The notes: a model not told the origin generated them from the letters alone. Counted from the stretch's first letter, positions 19,279 to 28,919 are shown. The stretch: DNA of 64,000 nucleotides from Sva-07 sp963743825 (GCA_963743825.1 CAVURC010000020.1:186001-250000); one strand, 5' to 3'. Numbers and translations are program-made.

Positions 19279-19946
19279 CCGGCGGATCGCTCCGGGCGTC
19301 CGGACCCCCCACCAGAACAGGTCCTTCCCGTCGAGGCGAACGATCTCGCGTCCCCGGGAATCGCAACTCGCAGTTCGTCGAGATGCGCTTCGGTGAAGTC
19401 GTACGGCTCACTCGGCACCAGGACGAAATCAGGTGAGGCGATCTCGTCGAGTTCCACGACCGGATACGCCACCTCCGACTCGGCGGTGACCAGATCGACA
19501 CCCATCCGGCCCAGCACGGAACCGCCGTAGGTGGCACCGTTGATCGACATCCAAGGACGCCGCCAGATCGGGACGAACGCAGTGCGACGGGCACGGACGG
19601 GAGCGGCCGACATCGCGCCGTCGAACCGAAGCGGTCGGGCGAGATCGAACCGATCACACAGATCGTCGACGAACGACAGTGCGTCGTCGACGCTGCGAAC
19701 ATCACTGACCAGGACCGGCACACCTCGACGTACGAGTTCGTCGTGGTCCTCGACCCTGTTCTCCTCACGGTCGAGCATGACGACGGCGGGCTGCAGCGCA
19801 ACGATCGCGTCGATGTCGGGATTCTTCGTGCCACCGACGTGGACCAGCTCCGGCTGCTCGCAGAACCTCGTGCACGCGATGACGTCGGCGCCGAGCGCGA
19901 GCAGCGTCTCGGTCGTCGACGGCACGAGGCTCACGAAACGAGTCAC
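19213..19946 (-). CDS. Cobalamin-binding/BtuF-like protein (apparent frameshift near 19350)
   Basis: A helical-backbone metal-receptor domain protein of the BtuF type. It shows SLVPSTTETLLALGA at the N terminus, the EQPELVHVGGTKNPD segment and WMSINGATYGGSVL in the second lobe. No signal peptide is seen, so it may be cytoplasmic, as many actinobacterial members are. GTG 19946 is chosen, seven bases after the PH-domain gene stop. After IPGDA the frame changes. The family-like end (VRLDGKDLFWWGVRTPGAI) runs to 19213 in another frame, which needs one missing base near 19350. Taken literally the frame would stop at 19275. Confidence 0.75.
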
Positions 19947-19953
19947 CAGGCCG

Positions 19954-20571
19954 TCACGACTCCAGGAGGCGCCGCTTCTGGCGGTCGAACTCATCGGGCG
20001 TGAGGCTCCCGCGCATCAGCATCGACTCGAGGCGCTCCAGCTGGTCGGCGACGTCGGTCACCGACTCCCCACCACTCCTGCGTTGACGACTGACATCCAT
20101 CTCGGCGTGGATGACCCGCTGTACTCGATCGGGCTGGCGGATGTCGGTGAATCGTTGCTGGCCGGACTCGCCACCCGACTCGATGAGCAGGTCACCCGCT
20201 CCGACGATCCGCTCCATGAGGCCCTGGTGGAAGTGCACCGTGTTGACCCTGTCGAGCGGGATCTCGATCCCCCGCTTCGACACCAGCCCGGACCGGAAGA
20301 TGATCCGCAGGTTCGTGATCACGAAGTGTGTGGTCAGCCACTTCGAGTACCTGACCACGAGCCAGATCGCTGACGCACCGAGGGCGACCAGCGAGCCCCA
20401 GCCGGCGACGGACTGTTGCGTCGTGTCGGAGTCGGTCGTCGCCAGCGTCGCCACCGCTGCGGTGATCGAGGCGACGATGGCGATCGTCGGCGCCGCCAGG
20501 AACCACCAGTGCGGGTGCAGGTCGACCGTGACGTGCTCGTGGTCGTTGAGGAGTCGGCGGGGGTAGGGCAT
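19954..20571 (-). CDS. Membrane protein with bacterial PH domain and SHOCT motif
   Basis: A 205-residue protein. Two membrane helices cover about residues 23-45 and 55-72. A bacterial PH-like (YdbT/bPH2) domain follows, marked by THFVITNLRIIF and RVNTVHFHQGL. A C-terminal SHOCT-type helix pair at about 175-203 (LERLESMLMRGSLTPDEFDRQ) closes it; such motifs often mediate oligomerisation. It lies eight bases downstream of the CBS protein gene and seven upstream of the BtuF-like gene. A role in membrane homeostasis is inferred from the family only. Confidence 0.82.
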   Translation of the reverse strand: MPYPRRLLNDHEHVTVDLHPHWWFLAAPTIAIVASITAAVATLATTDSDTTQQSVAGWGSLVALGASAIWLVVRYSKWLTTHFVITNLRIIFRSGLVSKRGIEIPLDRVNTVHFHQGLMERIVGAGDLLIESGGESGQQRFTDIRQPDRVQRVIHAEMDVSRQRRSGGESVTDVADQLERLESMLMRGSLTPDEFDRQKRRLLES

Positions 20572-20578
20572 CGCCGTC

Positions 20579-21920
20579 TCAGTCCGGACGGTTGCCCGAC
20601 ACGGTCATGCGTATGCGAAGCGCATCGATGGCAAACCCGTCCATCGTCAGCACCTCGAACTCGCCGATGTCGGTGAGCACTCGGTCGCCCTCCGAGGGAA
20701 TGTCGTCGAACGCATCGATGACGTATCCGGCCACCGTCTGCCAGTCGCCTTCCGGCAGTTCCACGCCTGTGCACTCCTCGAAGTGCTCGACCCTGGTCGA
20801 CCCACTCATCTGGTAACTCCCGTCGGGGAGTTGCTCGCACTCACCCAGGCGACGGTCGGACTCGTCGTCGAAATCGCCGATCAGCTCCTCGAGAACGTCT
20901 TCGAGGGTCACCAGACCGAGCACGAGGCCATGTTCGTCGATCACCAGTGCGATGTGTTGGCGTTCGGTCCTCATCTCGAGCAGCAGGTCTTCGAGACCAT
21001 GGTGCTCGGGCGTGACCATCACGGGACGAGCCATGCTGCCCGCCTGGGTGGTGGGCCAGGTGTCCATGTCGAGGCGGATCACGTCCTTCGCGTGCACGAA
21101 TCCACGCACGTGGTCGAGGTCGCCCTCGTGGACGATCACGCGAGTGCGTCCGGTCCGATGCGCCTCGGCAGCGACATCGGCCGCCGTCGACTCAGCGGGA
21201 AGGGCGACGATGTCACGACGGGGTGTCATCGCATCGGCCGCAGTGAGGCCGGACAACTCCAGCGACCGCGCGAGGAGCTGATGCTCGTCGGCCGCGATTC
21301 CGCCACGTCCGGCCGACTCGTCGATCAGCAACAAGAGCTCGCTCGGCGAGTGGGCCATCGCTCGTTCGTCCTGCGGTTCGACACCGACCAGACGCACTGC
21401 GACGTTCGCCATCCAATTGAGCAGGCGGATGACGGGTCGAACGACCCGGGCGAACATGCGGAAGGGCCGCGCCAGGAGGAGCGACGACTTCTCGGGATGG
21501 GCGATCGCCCACGACTTCGGCGCCATCTCACCCACCACCATGTGGAGGAAGACGACGATCGACAGTGCGATGGTGAACGCGATGACGTGACGAGCGGTGT
21601 CCGACAGGGTGAACAGCTTCGCCGAGCGCACCCTCGATGATGCGAGCGACAGCAGGTTCGGCAACGGCACCGAGCCCGAGCGAACACATCGTGATGCCGA
21701 GCTGCGCGCCCGCCAACATCAACGTCAGTTCACGAAGCCCTGCGAGCGCGTGCTTGGCCCGCTTGTCGCCTTCGGCCGCCAGTTGCTCGATGCGCGAGCG
21801 ACGCGATGCGAGGAGCGCGAACTCGGCGGCGACGAAGAACCCGTTCAACGCGAGCAGCACGACGGCGAGGCCGAGACTCCACCAACTGACCTGGATCCCG
21901 TCGGAGGCAGCGAGCATCAT
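20579..21920 (-). CDS. CNNM/hemolysin-family CBS transporter 1 (apparent frameshift near 21630)
   Basis: A membrane protein with an N-terminal CNNM (DUF21) domain, two CBS domains and a C-terminal CorC/HlyC domain. The first about 100 residues (LNGFFVAAEFALLASRRSRIEQ, GAQLGITMCSLGLG) read from ATG 21920. The rest (VVFLHMVVGEMAPKSWA, then MTPRRDIVAL, VIDEHGLVLGLVTLEDVLEEL) is in another frame, and one extra base between about 21600 and 21660 explains the break. Reconstructed length is about 446 residues. Family members act in magnesium or cobalt handling. The ATG overlaps the stop of its paralogue upstream (ATGA), so the two are coupled. Confidence 0.86.
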
Positions 21921-23251
21921 CGGTCGCCACGTTCGCCATCGTCGGAGTCCACATCGTCGTCGGTCTCGGCGATCCGCAACTGCAGACGCTGGATCGCGAA
22001 TCCGTCGACCTCGAGGACCTCGATCTCGATCCCGTCGACGACGAACGACTCACCGACCGCCGGGATGTGCTCGAGGCGGTCGAGGACGAGGCCGGCAACG
22101 GTGTCGTACTCGCCGTCGGGCAGGTCGAACCCCGTGATCCGCTCGATCTCGTCGGGACGCGAACTCGCGGCCACCGACCACACGCCGGACTCGATCTCGA
22201 CGTGCTCACCGCGAGCGCTCGGGTCGTACTCGTCCTCGATGTCGCCGACCAGTTCCTCGACGATGTCCTCGAGCGTCACCACGCCGGCGGGCCCGCCGTA
22301 CTCGTCGATGACCACGGCCATCTCGGTGGCATGCGCACGAAGTTCGGCGAGCACGACGCTCAGTCCGGCCGCTTCGGGCACGGCCAGGATCTCGCGCACC
22401 AGCGACATCACCGCCGTGGTCTCGTACTCCGTGCGGGGAACGCCGAGAAGGTCCTTCGCGTGAACGACGCCGTGGACCCGATCGTCTTCGTCGACCACCG
22501 GGAATCGCGAATGCGACGACGACATGAGGTCGCGCAGATCGGCGGCAGTCGCATCGGCATCGATGGTGACGACACGGTTCCACGGCACCATTGCGTCGGA
22601 TGCTTCGAGTTCACCGAAGTCGATGGCCCGCTCGAGCAGCTGCGCCTGGAGCATCGTCAGGTGGCCGCTCTCGGCGGACGAATCGACGATCAGATCGAGT
22701 TCCTCGGTCGACACTGCGCTGTGAAGTTCCTCGACCGGCTCGACGCCGACGAGTCGGAGCAGCCGGTTCGCGGCGCCGTCGAAGAGGCGGATCACCGGCC
22801 CGGCAACGCGCATGAAGATCCAGGTCGATGGAGCCAACGCACGGGCGACGGGTTCGGGGCGGGCGATGGCGAGGTTCTTCGGCGCCAGTTCGCCGAACAC
22901 CATCTGCGCCATCGTGACGAAGACGAGGGCCAGCACGAGGGCAATCCCGAGTGATGCCGAGTCGGGGACGCCGGCCGCTTCGAGGACGGGGGCGAACACC
23001 GACGCGATGGCCGGCTCGGCGATGAAGCCGAGGGCCAGGGTTGTCACCGTGATGCCGAGTTGCGCACCCGACAGCATGAAGCCGAGTCGCTTGTGAACGT
23101 CGATCGCCCGCTTGGCGCGGCGATCCCCCTCGTGCGCCTGCTCCAGGAACCGACTCCGGCGCGCCGCCACGAACGCGAACTCCACGGCAACGAAGTATCC
23201 GTTCGCGGCGATCAAGGCGACGACACCGATCAGCCCGAGAGCAGTCAGCAC
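21917..23251 (-). CDS. CNNM/hemolysin-family CBS transporter 2
   Basis: An intact 444-residue paralogue of the downstream gene. The DUF21 membrane domain occupies residues 1 to about 190 (NGYFVAVEFAFVAARRSR, FGELAPKNLAIARPE). Two CBS domains follow at about 210-330 (MVPWNRVVTID, VIDEYGGPAGVVTLEDIVEEL), then the CorC/HlyC domain and an acidic tail. GTG 23251 is the start. It is the first gene of a four-gene minus-strand unit and is divergent from the peroxidase gene over 93 bp. Magnesium/divalent cation efflux is the usual assignment for the family; the direct substrate is not known. Confidence 0.9.
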   Translation of the reverse strand: MLTALGLIGVVALIAANGYFVAVEFAFVAARRSRFLEQAHEGDRRAKRAIDVHKRLGFMLSGAQLGITVTTLALGFIAEPAIASVFAPVLEAAGVPDSASLGIALVLALVFVTMAQMVFGELAPKNLAIARPEPVARALAPSTWIFMRVAGPVIRLFDGAANRLLRLVGVEPVEELHSAVSTEELDLIVDSSAESGHLTMLQAQLLERAIDFGELEASDAMVPWNRVVTIDADATAADLRDLMSSSHSRFPVVDEDDRVHGVVHAKDLLGVPRTEYETTAVMSLVREILAVPEAAGLSVVLAELRAHATEMAVVIDEYGGPAGVVTLEDIVEELVGDIEDEYDPSARGEHVEIESGVWSVAASSRPDEIERITGFDLPDGEYDTVAGLVLDRLEHIPAVGESFVVDGIEIEVLEVDGFAIQRLQLRIAETDDDVDSDDGERGDR

Positions 23252-23344
23252 GGCGTCAACTTCGTTTTCGGTCGGCGGACATGGGTGCCCAAGATGTTAT
23301 CCACACCACCTGGCGACCGTGGTGACCCGGCTAGCCTGCCCGCC

Positions 23345-23818
23345 ATGTCAACCTTCCACGAGTTCGAGATGACCTCGATCACCGGTGAGCCGGTCTCGTT
23401 CGACCAGTTCGGCGGTCAGATTTGTCTGATCGTCAACGTCGCCAGCGCTTGAGGCCTCACGCCTCAGTACGCAGGTCTGCGTGCGCTTCATGACGACAAC
23501 GACGACGTGACCGTCCTCGGCTTCCCGTGCAACCAGTTCGCAGGGCAGGAACCGGGAACCGACGCCGAGATCCTCGAGTTCGTGACCTCGAAGTACGAGG
23601 TGACGTTCCCGATGTTCCACAAGATCGAGGTGAACGGCGACGGCGCCGCACCGTTGTACCAGTGGCTCAAGACGGAACAACCGGGCGAGGGCGCCAGCAG
23701 CGACATCACCTGGAACTTCGAGAAGTTCCTGGTCGACAAGGACGGCAACGTCGTTGCTCGCTTCGGTCCGACGACCACACCGGAGCAGGTGGCCGAAGCC
23801 CTCGACAGCTACCGCTGA
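23345..23818 (+). CDS. Selenocysteine-containing glutathione peroxidase (in-frame TGA = Sec at residue 36)
   Basis: Thiol peroxidase that reduces hydroperoxides. The frame from ATG 23345 to TGA 23818 is open apart from one TGA at 23450-23452. That TGA falls exactly where the catalytic Cys or Sec stands (NVASA-U-GLTPQYAG), and both sides are in the same frame, so no indel is involved. The rest of the catalytic tetrad is intact: Gln in FPCNQF, and Trp and Asn in WNFEKF. A hairpin with an AGGUCU loop, identical to the apical loop of the E. coli fdhF SECIS, lies 20 nt past the UGA. With Sec the protein has 157 residues, normal for bacterial GPx. It heads a gene run with gamma-glutamyl-thiol enzymes. 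It requires selA/selB/selC elsewhere in the genome. Confidence 0.9.
23467..23484 (+). promoter_or_regulatory. Bacterial SECIS element
   Basis: Downstream of the UGA at 23450 the mRNA can form GUACGC / GCGUGC, a six-pair helix with one G-U pair, closing the six-base loop AGGUCU. The loop starts 20 nt after the UGA, inside the 16-37 nt spacing known for bacterial SECIS elements. It has G as second loop base as the consensus asks, and its core GCAGGUCUGC equals that of E. coli fdhF. A second small hairpin (GAGGC/GCCUC) overlaps the UGA itself. Confidence 0.85.
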
Positions 23819-23843
23819 TCGGGATGATCGGTCGTCCGGCATC

Positions 23844-24996
23844 ATGACGATCGAGTTCACCCACAACGACCGGCCGACGGTCGGCATCGAGATGGAACTC
23901 CACGTGGTCGATCGCATCACCGGTGACCTCGTCTCGGCTGCCAACGAGCTGCTTGCCGAATTGGGGTCGACCCACCCGGGAGGCGAACACCCGAAGGCCA
24001 AGCACGAACTGTTCCAGAGCACGATCGAGATCATCACCGGCGTCTGCGAAACGCCCGCCGACGCCGGTGACGACCTTCGCACGACCCTCGCCGAGCTCCG
24101 CGTCGCCGCCGGTCGACGAGGGCTCGCGCTGATGAGTGCGGGCACCCATCCGTTCGCGCTCGCCCGCGACCAGTTGGTGAGCCCCGATCCGCGCTACAGC
24201 GAACTCATCGAGTCGATGCAGTGGCCCGCTCGTCGGCTCCTGATCTGCGGCATGCACGTGCATGTCGGTGTCAGCGACGGCGCTCGTGCGATCACGATCA
24301 TCAACGAACTGCGCCGCCACCTGCCGCTGTTCCTGGCATTGTCGTCGTCGAGCCCATTCTTCGAAGGCGAGGATTCGGGACTCGCGTCGGCTCGGTCGAA
24401 GGTGTTCGAATCGCTGCCCACCGCCGGGCTTCCGCCGCAGCTCGCCGACTGGACCGACTTCGAGGCCTTCATGTCGACGCTGCTCGACTCGAGGTGCATC
24501 AGCTCCATCCGCGAGGTGTGGTGGGACATCCGCCCACACCCCGACTTCGGCACGGTGGAGTTCCGCATGTGTGACGCAACCCCGACCGTGCGTGCAGCGG
24601 TGGCACTCGCCGGACTCGCCCAGACACTCGTGACCTGGTGCAATTCCCGCATCGACGACGGCACGCTGCCCGTCGCACCCCGCGAGTGGACCGTGCGCGA
24701 GAACCGGTGGCTGGCGGCTCGCTTCGGCATCGACGCCGACCTCATCGTCGAGCACCCCGACACGGGACACCCCGATCGGCGATCGGTGCGCGACCTCCTG
24801 ACCGACCTCGTCGACGAACTCGGCCCGACGGCGCAGGCGCTCGGCACGACGGCGCAGCTCGACGACCTCCTCGCGATTGCTCGACGTGGGCACGAGCGCA
24901 ACGCGTCAGCGAGCGGTCGTCGAGGCCGGCGGTACGCTCGTCGACGTGGTCCACCTCCTGGTCGACAGCCTGGCCGCCGACGAATTCCCGTCATGA
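23844..24996 (+). CDS. Glutamate-cysteine ligase-like carboxylate-amine ligase, YbdK/GCS2 family (apparent frameshift near 24879)
   Basis: An ATP-dependent ligase expected to join glutamate to cysteine or another amine. Starting at ATG 23844, it shows VGIEMELHVVD, HELFQSTIEI, the AGTHPFA segment, GMHVHVGVSD and VWWDIRPHPDFGTVEFRMCD, all typical of GCS2 enzymes. The frame runs into the next gene as if fused, but the natural tail (DVGTSATRQRAVVEAGG, ending at TGA 24996) is one frame over. Removing one base near 24879 restores a 383-residue protein and an ATGA overlap with the M20 gene. It lies 25 bp after the Sec peroxidase, which suggests that it supplies the thiol substrate. Confidence 0.87.
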
Positions 24997-26186
24997 CCAC
25001 CATCTCACCCTCACTGGCTGAGTGGCTGGATGAACACGGCGAAGGCCTCGTCGCTCTGCGACGAAACCTCCACGCCCATCCGGAGCTCAGCGGCGCCGAA
25101 CATGCAACCACCGAGCTGGTCGAGGAACGACTCCGCCTGGCCGGACTCGAACCGCGTCGTCTGGCAGTCGGTACCGGTCTCGTGTGCGATCTCGCTCCGA
25201 CGAACCCCACCGGCGGGTTCGCGCAGCTGTTCGCGCTGCGCGCCGACCTCGACGCACTGGCGATGACCGACGACAAGGACGTCTCGTACGCCAGCCGGCA
25301 TCCTGGCGTCGCCCACGCCTGCGGGCACGACGTGCACACCACGATCGTGCTGGGCGCGGCGTTGTACTTCGCCCATCACCGCGACACTCTGCCCGGACCG
25401 GTCCGCTTCGTGTTCCAGCCGGCCGAGGAACGGGTGCCCGGCGGTGCGCTCGACGTGATCGGCGATGGCGGGCTCGACGGCGTCGGAGCAATCGTCGGGG
25501 TGCACTGTGAACCCAAACTCGATGTCGGCACGATCGGTCTCAAGTCGGGCGCGATCTCATCGGCTGCCGACATGGCAGTGATCCGGATCGTCGGGCCGGG
25601 TGGACACACCGCACGTCCCGAACTCACCGTCGACCTCGTGGCGCTTGCCGCGCGGATCGTGAACGAGCTGCCGGCACGCGTCGCCGCCCGACTCGACGAT
25701 CCCACCCACGTGAAGCTCGTGTTCGGGGCGATCCATGCCGGCGATGCCGCCAACGTCATCCCCACCCACTGCGAACTCAAGGCATCGATCCGAACCCCGT
25801 CGCTCCCGGTCTGGGAGCGTCTGGCCGACCTCGTCGAGAGCGAAGTCGTGAAGATCGTCGGCGAGTGTGGCGCTGTCCTGGAGATCGACTACACCCACGG
25901 CGTCCCACCCGTCGTCAACGATGCCGACGTCACCGAGACGGTCCGTCGTGCGGCCATCGACGTGGTGGGAGCGCAGTCGGTCACGATGGTCGAGCAGAGT
26001 TGGGGCGGCGACGACTTCGCGTGGTTCACGCGCGAGGTTCCGGGTACCTATGTCCGCCTCGGCGTGCGCGACCCGGCCGGACCGACGCTCGACCTCCACG
26101 CCGGCCACTTCGATGTCGACGAACGGTCGATTGCGCTCGGCGTGCGACTGCTCGTGGGGGCCGTCCACGAACACTTCCGCACATGA
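24993..26186 (+). CDS. M20-family amidohydrolase/peptidase
   Basis: A 397-residue metal-dependent amidohydrolase of the M20D (hippurate hydrolase/IAA-amino acid hydrolase) group. Metal-binding motifs are AHPELSG, HACGHDVHT, FQPAEE and GVHCEPKL. The dimerisation domain sits in the middle (IVGPGGHTARPE). The ATG at 24993 overlaps the ligase stop, and its own TGA overlaps the next ATG, so translation is coupled on both sides. Such enzymes cleave N-acyl or gamma-linked amino acid conjugates. Here a role in turning over gamma-glutamyl or acylated thiol products is plausible but inferred only from context. Confidence 0.85.
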   Translation: MTTISPSLAEWLDEHGEGLVALRRNLHAHPELSGAEHATTELVEERLRLAGLEPRRLAVGTGLVCDLAPTNPTGGFAQLFALRADLDALAMTDDKDVSYASRHPGVAHACGHDVHTTIVLGAALYFAHHRDTLPGPVRFVFQPAEERVPGGALDVIGDGGLDGVGAIVGVHCEPKLDVGTIGLKSGAISSAADMAVIRIVGPGGHTARPELTVDLVALAARIVNELPARVAARLDDPTHVKLVFGAIHAGDAANVIPTHCELKASIRTPSLPVWERLADLVESEVVKIVGECGAVLEIDYTHGVPPVVNDADVTETVRRAAIDVVGAQSVTMVEQSWGGDDFAWFTREVPGTYVRLGVRDPAGPTLDLHAGHFDVDERSIALGVRLLVGAVHEHFRT

Positions 26187-26744
26187 ACACCGACACGTGG
26201 GTGTTCGGGTACGGGTCGCTGGTGTCGCCGACCTCGTTGGCCTCGACCATCGGACGCCAGGTCGCGCCCGACGACATCGTCGCCGTCCATCTCCACGGGT
26301 ACGGACGGCGATGGAACTACGGGTCGCTGCACCTGCGCGGGGACTGGCGCCACAACGACATCGACGTCCGCCAGGGTGTGGTCATCTCACTCGGGCTGGT
26401 CCACGCGGAGGGCGAGCACTGCAACGGCGTCGCTGTGCGGGTCACCGAGGAGGAGCTCGCCCGACTGGATTGGCGTGAACGTGACTACGAGCGAACCGAC
26501 GTGACGGACCGGATCGAGACCGACCTCGCCGGCCTGCCGATCGTCACCTACGTCCCGCGAGCCGAGTGCCGTCGAACGCTACGAGGCGGCCCGCGACGAC
26601 CACCGAGCCGCAATCCGACGTTCGTACTGGGATCTCGTCAGCCAGGCGTTCGCCGACCTCGGCGACCACCACTCGACGACCTACGCGTCCACCCCGGCGC
26701 CGGACGTGCCGGTGCTGGAGATGACCTTGTCACTCCTCGGGTGA
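26183..26744 (+). CDS. Gamma-glutamylcyclotransferase family protein (apparent frameshift near 26564)
   Basis: An AIG2/GGCT-like protein that releases 5-oxoproline from gamma-glutamyl compounds. The N-terminal signature VFGYGSLVSPTSL and the region GYGRRWNYGS fit the family. The acid of the active site probably lies in the RLDWRERDY segment. After VPRA the frame slips. The rest (VERYEAARDDHRAAI, SYWDLVSQAFADL, stop at 26744) is in the next frame, so one base near 26564 is extra. Corrected length is 186 residues. It is the last gene of the peroxidase cluster and overlaps the 3' end of coaE by 15 bp. Confidence 0.83.
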
Positions 26745-27368
26745 GGTATCGGGTGACGTATCGGGTGACGTATCGGGTGACAGCTCGTTCAGCGTCACCC
26801 ACAGCGCGTCGACCTGCTCGATCAACGAGTCACGATCGCCGCCGTTGTCGACCACGTGGGTGGCCGTGGCCAGGCGATCCTCGCGGCTGATCTGGCTGTT
26901 GATGCGGGCTCGGGCGTCGGCTTCGTCCATCCCTCGTTGATCGACGAGGCGCTGCACCGCCACATCGACGGGAATGTCGACGACGATCGTGGCGACGAGC
27001 CCCTTGCGGGGGTTCTCGCCGAGCAGCGGGAAGTCGAGCACCACGACGCGATCGGTGCCGCGGTGCACGTCGATCTGACGTTGGATCTCGTCCTGCATCG
27101 CCGGGTGCACGATGCCGTTGAGATCCTTCAGCGCCGATTCGTCGTTGAAGACGATCTTGGCCACAGCACCCCGATCGAGCGCACCGTCGGCGAGCAGGAT
27201 GTGGTCGCCGAACCGCTCGGCCATTGCCGCAAGGACCGGGCTGCCCGGGGCCTGGAGATCACGGGCGATCTGGTCGGCGTCGACGATCGCCGCGCCGCGT
27301 TCGGCGAGCATCGCCGACACCGTCGACTTGCCCGCTCCGATTCCCCCGGTCAGACCGACCAGGATCAC
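26730..27368 (-). CDS. coaE: Dephospho-CoA kinase CoaE
   Basis: Catalyses the last step of coenzyme A synthesis. The 212-residue protein has the P loop GGIGAGKST, DADQIAR, LDFPLL and the lid region. GTG 27368 is the start. The C terminus carries an unusual SPDT tetrapeptide run, encoded by three exact 12-bp repeats at 26746-26781, which overlaps the convergent cyclotransferase end. It follows rpsA directly, an arrangement also seen in other actinobacteria. Confidence 0.94.
   Translation of the reverse strand: MILVGLTGGIGAGKSTVSAMLAERGAAIVDADQIARDLQAPGSPVLAAMAERFGDHILLADGALDRGAVAKIVFNDESALKDLNGIVHPAMQDEIQRQIDVHRGTDRVVVLDFPLLGENPRKGLVATIVVDIPVDVAVQRLVDQRGMDEADARARINSQISREDRLATATHVVDNGGDRDSLIEQVDALWVTLNELSPDTSPDTSPDTSPEE
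26746..26781. repeat. Three tandem 12-bp units
   Basis: The unit GTATCGGGTGAC occurs three times without change. It encodes the repeated SPDT of the CoaE tail on the minus strand. Copy number could vary by slippage without breaking the frame, since the unit is four codons long. Confidence 0.9.
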
Positions 27369-28751
27369 TCGGCGGGAGCTTCCTCCAGCACGACGTCGTC
27401 AGCCGACTCGTCGGCGACTTCGACGGTTTCGACGGTTTCGCTGTCAGCGCTTTCGACGGCTGTCGCTCTCGGCGCCTTCGCCACCTTCGCCGTAGTACTC
27501 GGACCATGCGGCCTCGGCCTCGGCCGATGCTTCACCCTGGACCCAGTTGCCGGCGGAGTCGACCTCGAAGTGCTCTCGGTACTCGGCGGCGAGTTCGCCA
27601 CCCTCGGCGGCCTGCTTGATCGACAAGCTGATGCGGCGACGGGCGAGGTCGAGATCGATGATCTTCACCCACAGCTCTTCACCGGGCGTGACGACCTGCT
27701 CGGGCGAGTCGACGTGGTGCGCCGACATCTCCGAGATGTGCACGAGGCCTTCGATGCCTTCGCCGACCTGGACGAATGCGCCGAACTGGACGAGCTTGGT
27801 GACTCGGCCGTAGACGAGCTGCTCGACCTGATGGCCTTCGGCGAACTCCTGCCACGGATCCTGCTGAGTGGCCTTCAGCGAGAGGCTGATGCGCTCACGG
27901 CTGAAGTCGACATCGAGCACCTGCACCTTGACGGGGTCGCCGACAGCGACGACCGATCCCGGGTGGTCGACGTGCTTCCACGACAGCTCGCTGACGTGGA
28001 TGAGCCCGTCCATGCCGCCGAGATCGACGAACGCACCGAAGCTGACGACCGAGGAGATCGTGCCTTCGCGGACTTCGCCGACCTTGAGGTTGGTGAGGAA
28101 CTGGTCGCGGGTCTCCTTCTGGTTCTCTTCCAGGTAGGCCCGACGCGACAGCACCACGTTGTTGCGGTTCTTGTCGAGTTCGATGATCTTGCAGTGCACG
28201 GTCTCGCCGATGTACGGCGCGAGGTCGCGAACGCGTCGCAGCTCGACGAGCGACGCCGGCAGGAAGCCACGCAACCCGATGTCGACGATGAGGCCGCCCT
28301 TGACGACTTCGATGACCGGTCCGGACACGACGGCGTCGGCTTCCTTCTTGGCCTCGATGTCGCCCCAGGCACGCTCGTACTGCGCCCGCTTCTTCGACAG
28401 CAGGAGACGGCCTTCCTTGTCCTCCTTGGTGAGAACGAGGGCTTCGACGGCCTCGCCGAGCGAGACGACCTCGGACGGGTCGACGTCGTTGCGGATGCTC
28501 AGCTCACGAGCGGGGATGACACCTTCGCTCTTGTAGCCGATGTCGAGGAGCACTTCGTCCTTGTCGATCTTGACGACGGTTCCGTGGACGAGCTGGCCGT
28601 CTTCGACGGTGACCATCGTGCCGTCGATCGCATCGGCGAACGACATGCCGAGATCGTCGGAGACGATCTCGCGGGGGGTGTAGACGCCCTCGTCGTCGAA
28701 GGTTCCCATCTGGTTCACGGGAGACTCGGAGGTGGTTGCGGTGTCGGACAA
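27365..28751 (-). CDS. rpsA: 30S ribosomal protein S1 (apparent frameshift near 27467)
   Basis: RpsA binds mRNA on the small subunit. Four S1 RNA-binding domains follow one another between residues about 45 and 380 (GTVVKIDKDEVLLDIGYKSEG, ELDKNRNNVVLSRRA, SFGAFVDLGGMDGLIHVSELSW, QFGAFVQVGEGIEGLVHISEM). The C-terminal tail is acidic. In the literal sequence the tail ends at 27444 in a basic stretch. One base less near 27467 restores an acidic Val/Glu/Asp-rich tail to the stop at 27365. I take the TTG at 28751 as start; the ATG at 28709 is an alternative. It is followed by coaE. Confidence 0.92.
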
Positions 28752-28853
28752 GGGACGGACTGCTTTCGAAACGGACGTTGAAGGAATGGACAAAACGCCA
28801 CTGGCGTGACGCAGCCGACCATGGTACCAGCGACCGCCCCAATCCGAAATGTG

Positions 28854-28897
28854 CGGCGATATGTGCACCCGGCGCACGATCTGGCGCATTTTTCGGG
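28854..28897 (+). repeat. Dispersed intergenic hairpin repeat, copy C
   Basis: A shorter core of the repeat (CCGAAATGTGCGG to GCGCATTTTTCGGG) lies between the methyltransferase remnant and rpsA, both on the minus strand. The inner ATGTGCACCCGGCGCA stem-loop is kept. It sits past the 3' end of the methyltransferase and upstream of rpsA, so it could stop readthrough into rpsA. Confidence 0.8.
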
Positions 28898-28919
28898 GTG
28901 GGGTTTCGGGGGTGGTCGG

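Noticed and set aside
23754..26186. Fusion of the glutamate-cysteine ligase with the M20 amidohydrolase
   Set aside because: The joining segment is low-complexity Arg/Gly, while the natural ligase tail and stop lie one frame over and overlap the M20 ATG. A single extra base creates the apparent fusion.
26746..26781. Tandem units considered as CRISPR-like or iteron
   Set aside because: Units are 12 bp without spacers, lie inside coaE, and no Rep or Cas gene is near.
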